A stretch of 64,000 nucleotides of DNA from Streptomyces nojiriensis (GTDB lineage: Bacteria; Actinomycetota; Actinomycetes; Streptomycetales; Streptomycetaceae), in NCBI RefSeq assembly GCF_017639205.1, contig NZ_CP071139.1, positions 5,827,501-5,891,500 on the forward strand, written 5' to 3'. Position 1 is the first letter of the stretch, and each line of letters starts with the position of its first letter. Positions 59,675 to 64,000 of this stretch are shown piece by piece. A program made the position numbers and the translations under genes. Below the pieces are notes generated by a model. That model was not told the origin of the DNA. It did not search any database and saw nothing but the letters and a program-made list of their open reading frames with translations.

Positions 59675-61849
59675 GTGACAGCAGCAACGCACTCCTCATC
59701 GTTCCCGGGTGGCCCCGCCTCCGCCGACTCGGCCGACGCGGTGCTCCTGGGCCTCGACCCGGAGCAGCGCGAGGTCGCGACGACCCTGCGCGGGCCGGTG
59801 TGCGTGCTGGCGGGTGCCGGTACCGGCAAGACCCGCGCGATCACCCACCGGATCGCCTACGGCGTCCGGTCGGGGCAGCTCATGCCGGCCAGTGTGCTCG
59901 CCGTCACCTTCACCAACCGCGCCGCGGGTGAGATGCGCGGACGTCTGCGCACCCTGGGAGCGGGCGGGGTCCAGGCCCGCACCTTCCACTCCGCCGCCCT
60001 GCGCCAGCTCCAGTACTTCTGGCCGAAGGCGGTCGGCGGGGAGGTGCCCCGGCTGCTGGAGCGCAAGATCCAGTTCGTGGCCGAGGCCGGCGCGCGCTGC
60101 CGGATCCGTCTCGACCGCAACGAGCTGCGCGACGTCACCGGCGAGATCGAATGGGCGAAGGTCACCCAGACCGTGCCCGCCGACTACCCGGTGGCCGCCC
60201 TCAAGTCGGGCCGCGAGGCCCCCCGCGACCTCGCCGAGATCGCCCAGATCTACGGGACGTACGAACAGCTCAAGCGCGACCGCGGCATGATCGACTTCGA
60301 GGACGTGCTGCTCCTGACCGTCGGCATCCTCCAGGACCGCCACGACATCGCCGAGCAGATCCGCACCCAGTACCAGCACTTCGTCGTCGACGAGTACCAG
60401 GACGTCAGCCCGCTCCAGCAGCGGCTGCTGGACCTGTGGCTCGGCGAGCGCGACAGCCTCTGCGTCGTCGGTGACGCCAGCCAGACCATCTACTCCTTCA
60501 CCGGCGCCACCCCCGACCACCTGCTGAACTTCCGCACCCGCTACCCGCAGGCCACGGTGGTCAAGCTGGTCCGCGACTACCGCTCCACCCCCCAGGTGGT
60601 CCATCTGGCCAACGGGCTCCTGAACCAGGCCAAGGGCCGCGCCGCCGAGCACCGCCTGGAGCTGATCTCGCAGCGCGAGACCGGCCCCGACCCCGTCTAC
60701 GCCGAGTACGCGGACGAGCCCGCCGAGGCCGAGGGCGTCGCCCGCCGGATCCGCGACCTGATCGCCGCGGGTGTTCCGGCGGGCGAGATCGCCGTGCTCT
60801 ACCGCATCAACGCCCAGTCCGAGGTCTACGAGCAGGCCCTCGCCGACGCCGGGGTCCCCTACCAGCTGCGCGGAGCCGAGCGGTTCTTCGAGCGCCAGGA
60901 GGTCCAGAAGGCGATCCTCGCGCTGCGCGGAGCCGCCCGCTCCGGCGGGAACGACCCGCTGCTCGACGACGTCGTGGAGCTGGGCTCCCAGGTCCGGGCG
61001 GTGCTCAGCTCCACCGGCTGGGGCACCGAGCCGCCCGCCGGCTCCGGCGCCGTGCGCGACCAGTGGGAATCGCTGGCCGCACTGGTCCGGCTCGCCGAGG
61101 ACTTCGCCCGGTCCCGGCCCGGGGCCACGCTGGCGGACCTCACGATCGAGCTGGAGGAGCGCAAGGCGGCCCAGCACGCCCCGACCGTCCAGGGCGTCAC
61201 GCTGGCCTCGCTGCACGCGGCGAAGGGCCTGGAGTGGGATGCCGTGTTCCTCGTCGGCCTCACCGACGGCATGATCCCGATCACCTATGCGAAGACCGAC
61301 GAGCAGGTCGAGGAGGAACGGCGGCTGCTCTACGTCGGCGTCACCCGGGCACGGATCCACCTGAACCTGTCGTGGGCGGTCTCCCGCGCCCCCGGTGGCC
61401 GGGCCTCCAGGCGCCCCAGCCGCTTCCTCAACGGCCTGCGGCCGGGCTCCGCGGCCCCGGGGGCCACAGCGGGCTCCGCGGCCGAGCGAGGGGTGCGGGG
61501 GCGCGTGCGCCGCGGTCCTGTGCTGTGCCGGGTCTGCGGCAAGACCCTGACCGAGGCCGGCGAGCTGAAACTGATGCGCTGTGAGGACTGCCCGTCCGAC
61601 ATGGACGAAGGCCTCTACGAGCGACTGCGGGACTGGCGTGCGGCCCAGTCGAAGGAGCAAGGACTGCCCGCCTACTGCGTCTTCACGGACAAGACGCTGA
61701 TGGCCATCGCGGAGGCCGCGCCGGCCGAGGAGGGGGAGCTGTCGATGATCTCCGGAGTGGGCGGCCGTAAGCTTGACCGGTACGGAGCCGATGTCCTGGC
61801 CATCTGCGCAGGTCAAGAGGTTGCGGCCGGGCATCCTGACGACGCGTAG
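59675..61849 (+). CDS. uvrD2: ATP-dependent DNA helicase UvrD2
   Basis: Protein of 724 residues. Motor motifs: LAGAGTGKTRAIT, FTNRAAGEM, VVDEYQDVSPLQQ, GDASQTIYSFTGA, TLASLHAAKGLEWDAVFLVG and YVGVTRAR. The C-terminal part has the tetra-Cys unit CRVCGK ... CEDCP, then an HRDC domain (PAYCVFTDKTLMAIAEAAPA, ISGVGGRKLDRYG). This layout is specific to UvrD2 (Rv3198c), which unwinds DNA and needs the Cys unit more than HRDC. A CAGCAT box lies six bases before the GTG start, so it may be leaderless. Confidence 0.92.
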   Translation: MTAATHSSSFPGGPASADSADAVLLGLDPEQREVATTLRGPVCVLAGAGTGKTRAITHRIAYGVRSGQLMPASVLAVTFTNRAAGEMRGRLRTLGAGGVQARTFHSAALRQLQYFWPKAVGGEVPRLLERKIQFVAEAGARCRIRLDRNELRDVTGEIEWAKVTQTVPADYPVAALKSGREAPRDLAEIAQIYGTYEQLKRDRGMIDFEDVLLLTVGILQDRHDIAEQIRTQYQHFVVDEYQDVSPLQQRLLDLWLGERDSLCVVGDASQTIYSFTGATPDHLLNFRTRYPQATVVKLVRDYRSTPQVVHLANGLLNQAKGRAAEHRLELISQRETGPDPVYAEYADEPAEAEGVARRIRDLIAAGVPAGEIAVLYRINAQSEVYEQALADAGVPYQLRGAERFFERQEVQKAILALRGAARSGGNDPLLDDVVELGSQVRAVLSSTGWGTEPPAGSGAVRDQWESLAALVRLAEDFARSRPGATLADLTIELEERKAAQHAPTVQGVTLASLHAAKGLEWDAVFLVGLTDGMIPITYAKTDEQVEEERRLLYVGVTRARIHLNLSWAVSRAPGGRASRRPSRFLNGLRPGSAAPGATAGSAAERGVRGRVRRGPVLCRVCGKTLTEAGELKLMRCEDCPSDMDEGLYERLRDWRAAQSKEQGLPAYCVFTDKTLMAIAEAAPAEEGELSMISGVGGRKLDRYGADVLAICAGQEVAAGHPDDA

Positions 61850-61858
61850 AAACTCGTC

Positions 61859-61899
61859 GGAAAAATAGTTTGCACATGCCCAGCGAAGACCCATAGGTT
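61859..61899 (+). promoter_or_regulatory. wblC/whiB7 promoter with AT-rich activator site
   Basis: TTGCAC (61870-61875), an 18-base spacer and TAGGTT (61894-61899) form a good SigA-type promoter. Directly upstream is GGAAAAATAGT, very AT-rich for this genome. WhiB7 proteins bind such a patch next to the -35 through their AT-hook and activate their own gene, so this is probably the autoregulatory site. Confidence 0.75.
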
Positions 61900-62016
61900 C
61901 TTAGCAACGGAAACGGTGGCTTCTCCGAAGCCCTGGATCCGTGCTGTACTTATCCGAATACGTATGGGACAGGCCCCCGGGCCGAGTCCCCGAGACGCCG
62001 AGAGGAGGCGAGACCA

Positions 62017-62340
62017 GTGACCAGCTTCATGACCTTCACCAACATGACCGATCGCTCGGTCGACGCTTCCTGCCTGCTCGGTTCCGTCTCCCTCCTGGGT
62101 ACCGGTGTGTCCGCGATTTCCGCCGACCGCCCCGCCCTGCTGGCGATCCTTCCGGTCAGTGAGCGCAATGAGCGACCGACCAAGGCACCGGTGGCAGTAC
62201 TGGCAGCAGAAGCGCAGACGCATGGCGCCTATGGATTCGCTGCCGCAGCCGGTGCCGGATCCCAGAAGAAGCAGACGAAGCAGCAGCACCACCTGATGTG
62301 GGCCTTCCGCGGGCTCGAACCCTGGAGTGATCCAGCCTGA
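62017..62340 (+). CDS. Upstream ORF (107 codons) in the wblC leader
   Basis: GTG eight bases after AGGAGG, reading MTSFMTFTNMTDRSVDASC. The middle part is hydrophobic (LLGSVSLLGTGVSAISADRP) and the end is basic and aromatic (SQKKQTKQQHHLMWAFRGLE). It stops 24 bases before the terminator hairpin. The strong ribosome site and the position indicate that its translation senses ribosome inhibition. The peptide probably has no separate job; the length is greater than the very short upstream ORFs described for mycobacteria. Confidence 0.65.
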   Translation: MTSFMTFTNMTDRSVDASCLLGSVSLLGTGVSAISADRPALLAILPVSERNERPTKAPVAVLAAEAQTHGAYGFAAAAGAGSQKKQTKQQHHLMWAFRGLEPWSDPA

Positions 62341-62364
62341 TCGCATGATCAGGCCGGCGCCTTC

Positions 62365-62399
62365 AGGGCCGCGGAACCCCACCCGGGATCCGCGGCCCT
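62365..62399 (+). terminator. Intrinsic terminator (attenuator) before wblC
   Basis: An 11-bp perfect stem, AGGGCCGCGGA / TCCGCGGCCCT, followed by TCTGTTTGT, one of the few T-rich tails in the window. It lies inside the wblC transcript and not at a gene end. Confidence 0.75.
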
Positions 62400-62519
62400 T
62401 CTGTTTGTCCCGAACCGGGACGACGGAGCGAAGGGGCCACGGGACTGGCAGCCAGGTACCAGCCGAACCCGGCCGACCGGCCGGAACGACTAGCCGAACA
62501 AGACGAGGAAGAAAACACC

Positions 62520-62891
62520 GTGCAACTCGAAGCGCACGCCCCGTCCGTACCGCAGACCCAAATGATCTCCCCGCCCGCAGTCCCGGAGGACCACACCTTG
62601 ACCCCGCTCACCGCGCTGACCGCGCTCGACGACGCCATCGAGAACCTCGGCGTGCCCGTCCCCTGCCGCACCTTCGACCCCGAGGTCTTCTTCGCCGAGT
62701 CCCCGGCCGACGTCGAGTACGCCAAGTCCCTCTGCCGCACCTGCCCGCTGGTCGAGGCCTGCCTCGCCGGGGCTGTCGAGCGCCGCGAGCCCTGGGGTGT
62801 CTGGGGTGGCGAGCTCTTCGTCCAGGGTGTCGTCGTCGCCCGCAAGCGTCCCCGTGGCCGCCCGCGCAAGAACCCGGTTGTCACGGCATGA
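62520..62891 (+). CDS. wblC: WhiB-like iron-sulfur regulator WblC (WhiB7)
   Basis: Protein of 123 residues from GTG after GACGAGGAAG. Four conserved Cys: one in VPCRTFD, two in LCRTCPL and one in VEACLAG, which bind a 4Fe-4S cluster. The WhiB signature EPWGVWGGE follows, then the AT-hook KRPRGRPRKNP that marks WhiB7/WblC. It acts with the primary sigma factor to switch on resistance genes when ribosomes are inhibited. uvrD2 upstream is the same neighbour as in M. tuberculosis. Expression is controlled by the leader described above. Confidence 0.94.
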   Translation: MQLEAHAPSVPQTQMISPPAVPEDHTLTPLTALTALDDAIENLGVPVPCRTFDPEVFFAESPADVEYAKSLCRTCPLVEACLAGAVERREPWGVWGGELFVQGVVVARKRPRGRPRKNPVVTA

Positions 62892-63217
62892 CCGCCATCG
62901 GAACCATCGACCGCCCCCTGACGCACGACCCCCTGAAGCAGGCCCTCATGACCTCCTACACCACGAGCGAGCAGCCCCACGGCGCCGCCCACGCAGACTT
63001 CATCACCGCCGGCGCGATCACCTCGCGTCAGAACAGGACCCGCGAAATGCAACTCATCCCAGAAGCCCTGGCTCGCGCCCATATGGACGACCGTATGCGT
63101 GAGGCGGACGCCGAGCGTCACGCCGTGCGCCTGGTCGCCGCCCGCCGCATGCAGCGGCGTGCCGAGCGCGTCTCCATGCGCGCCCGGCGCGCGCTGGCCA
63201 TGGCCGTCATGCACTGA
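62888..63217 (+). CDS. Small basic protein of unknown function after wblC
   Basis: The ATG overlaps the wblC stop (ATGA), giving 109 residues by translational coupling. A later ATG at 63047 would give a 56-residue protein (MQLIPEALARAHMDDRMREA) that matches my memory of Streptomyces homologues better. The C-terminal half is strongly basic and helical (RRMQRRAERVSMRARRALAM). It could be an RNA- or ribosome-binding protein co-induced with WblC, but nothing proves this. Confidence 0.6.
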   Translation: MTAIGTIDRPLTHDPLKQALMTSYTTSEQPHGAAHADFITAGAITSRQNRTREMQLIPEALARAHMDDRMREADAERHAVRLVAARRMQRRAERVSMRARRALAMAVMH

Positions 63218-63234
63218 CAGCTGAAGAAACAGCA

Positions 63235-63282
63235 GGCGTCGGCCCCCGTCACCCGGACCACCGGGCGTCGGGGGCCGACGCC
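63235..63282 (+). terminator. Terminator of the wblC operon
   Basis: A 14-bp perfect inverted repeat, GGCGTCGGCCCCCG / CGGGGGCCGACGCC, with a 20-base loop that can itself pair (CCCGG ACCA CCGGG), followed by TTTCC. It lies 17 bases after the stop. Confidence 0.85.
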
Positions 63283-63330
63283 TTTCCGTATTCCCCCTCT
63301 TCCCGGCACGCCCGCTCCCGGCGTCCGCTC

Positions 63331-63336
63331 TAGGGT
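63331..63336 (+). promoter_or_regulatory. Candidate -10 element, leaderless ParB-like gene
   Basis: TAGGGT ends seven bases before the ATG at 63344; no ribosome site lies between. Confidence 0.45.
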
Positions 63337-63343
63337 GCTGCGC

Positions 63344-64000
63344 ATGCAGCGTGATACGAGGAGCGAGCCGCTCGCAGTGAGGCCGGTCGAGCTCGCACAC
63401 AACCCGTTCAATCCGCGTGACGAGCTCGGTGACATCGAGGAGATGGCCGGGTCGCTGAGGAGCAAGGGGCAGATCCACCCCGTCACCGTGGTCCGGCGCG
63501 CGGCGTTCCTCGCCGTCCACGCCGGGCAGGAACGCGGCCTCGGTGAGGCCGCCTACGTCGTCGTCGACGGAAACCGCAGGCTCGCCGCGGCGCGCGTGGC
63601 CGAGCTCGACGAGCTGCGGATCGACATCCGCGACGAACTGGCCCTGAGCTCCGAGGACATCCTGGAGTCGGCGCTGATCACCAGCATCCACCGGGCCGGT
63701 CTCGGCCCGCTCGAGGAGGCGAACGCGATCCGGCGACTGGTCGTGGCGTACGGATCCCAGAGGAAGGTCGCCGAAAGGCTGGGCAAGTCCCCGGCGTGGA
63801 TCTCGCAGCGGCTCGCCCTGCTCAAGCTCGCCGACGACCTCAAGGACAAGGTCCGCAGCGGAGAGCTGCCGGTGAAGGAGGCGCGCCGCATCGGCGGCCT
63901 GCCGCCGGAGCGGCAGCACGCGGAGGCCGAGCAGGTGATGAACCGGCCCAAGTCCCCTCGCAGGCCGGTGACTCCGGCTGTCACCGGTGTGGTGGAGCGG
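63344..64000 (+). CDS. ParB/Spo0J-family protein, C-terminus outside window
   Basis: At least 219 residues. The N-terminal ParB domain has HNPFNPRDELGDIEEMAGSL, RSKGQIHPVTV and VVDGNRRLAAARV; the last stands where CTP-binding ParB proteins have GERR. A helix-turn-helix follows (RKVAERLGKSPAWISQRLAL). No ParA gene is visible, and the chromosomal parAB pair is normally near oriC, so this is probably a ParB paralogue or a nucleoid/gene regulator of the same fold. The frame runs off the right edge. Confidence 0.85.
   Translation, partial: MQRDTRSEPLAVRPVELAHNPFNPRDELGDIEEMAGSLRSKGQIHPVTVVRRAAFLAVHAGQERGLGEAAYVVVDGNRRLAAARVAELDELRIDIRDELALSSEDILESALITSIHRAGLGPLEEANAIRRLVVAYGSQRKVAERLGKSPAWISQRLALLKLADDLKDKVRSGELPVKEARRIGGLPPERQHAEAEQVMNRPKSPRRPVTPAVTGVVER

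Larger units (their letters stand above)
61900..62519 (+). ncRNA. wblC attenuation leader
   Basis: About 610 bases of 5' leader hold a translated upstream ORF (62017-62340) and several hairpins after it: CTGGA/TCCAG (62322-62335), GCCTGATC/GATCAGGC (62335-62354) and an intrinsic terminator (62365-62399). The first two overlap the end of the upstream ORF, so ribosome position can change folding. Antibiotic-stalled translation would then let transcription reach wblC. The mechanism is known for whiB7 genes in general; its details here are inferred. Confidence 0.7.

Overview
The window is a 64-kb piece of a very GC-rich actinobacterial chromosome. GTG starts, a WblC/WhiB7 gene with an AT-hook, AdnAB, DUF3117, DUF3107 and DUF3152 proteins, and protein sequences that read as Streptomyces throughout point to a Streptomyces core region. 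The species is not resolved. I see no tRNA, rRNA, CRISPR array, insertion sequence or prophage. Coding density is high. Large open frames antisense to real genes are artefacts of the base composition.

Bases 1-18,000 have the same gene order as the Mycobacterium tuberculosis block around Rv1202-Rv1239 (recalled, not searched): dapE, a LOG-family protein, a FolP2-type DHPS homologue, a DivIVA-like protein, tag, DUF3117, an O-methyltransferase, the envelope-stress module sigE-rseA-htrA-tatB, then mrp, DUF1003, an MgtE-N/CBS protein and corA. Bases 18,400-22,600 hold smaller genes: a Suppressor-of-Fused protein, a DUF6758-type protein, a PHP phosphoesterase, a MarC protein, a 50-residue conserved protein and an alpha/beta hydrolase.

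Bases 22,600-64,000 match a second mycobacterial block, Rv3211 back to Rv3197A: RhlE-like DEAD-box helicase, ferritin-like protein, DUF3107, TetR, DUF3152 protease, moeZ, alkyltransferase-like protein, adnA-adnB, nudC, mycoredoxin, uvrD2 and wblC. Two extra units sit inside it, between the DUF3152 gene and moeZ. The first is a complete oligopeptide ABC transporter operon (30.7-36.1 kb), preceded by a 31-codon leaderless small ORF with attenuator-like features. The second is a tightly coupled four-gene locus (36.4-40.9 kb): PelF-like glycosyltransferase, polytopic membrane protein, sugar epimerase and Spherulin-4-like protein. It resembles a reduced amino-sugar exopolysaccharide system, but the Spherulin-4-like protein appears to have lost its catalytic acids.

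The last part (48-64 kb) is rich in DNA repair and stress functions: double-strand-break processing by AdnAB, UvrD2, an alkyltransferase-like protein, NADH pyrophosphatase and mycoredoxin. It ends with the antibiotic-inducible regulator WblC. The wblC promoter, a 107-codon upstream ORF and an intrinsic terminator just after that ORF form a clear attenuation leader. A ParB-like gene runs off the right edge.

Two other patterns recur. Several genes have a -10 box 6-7 bases before the start codon, as expected for leaderless transcripts. A GC-rich interspersed palindromic repeat appears several times, mostly translated in frame inside linkers (OppDF, the membrane protein after PelF, AdnA, AdnB).
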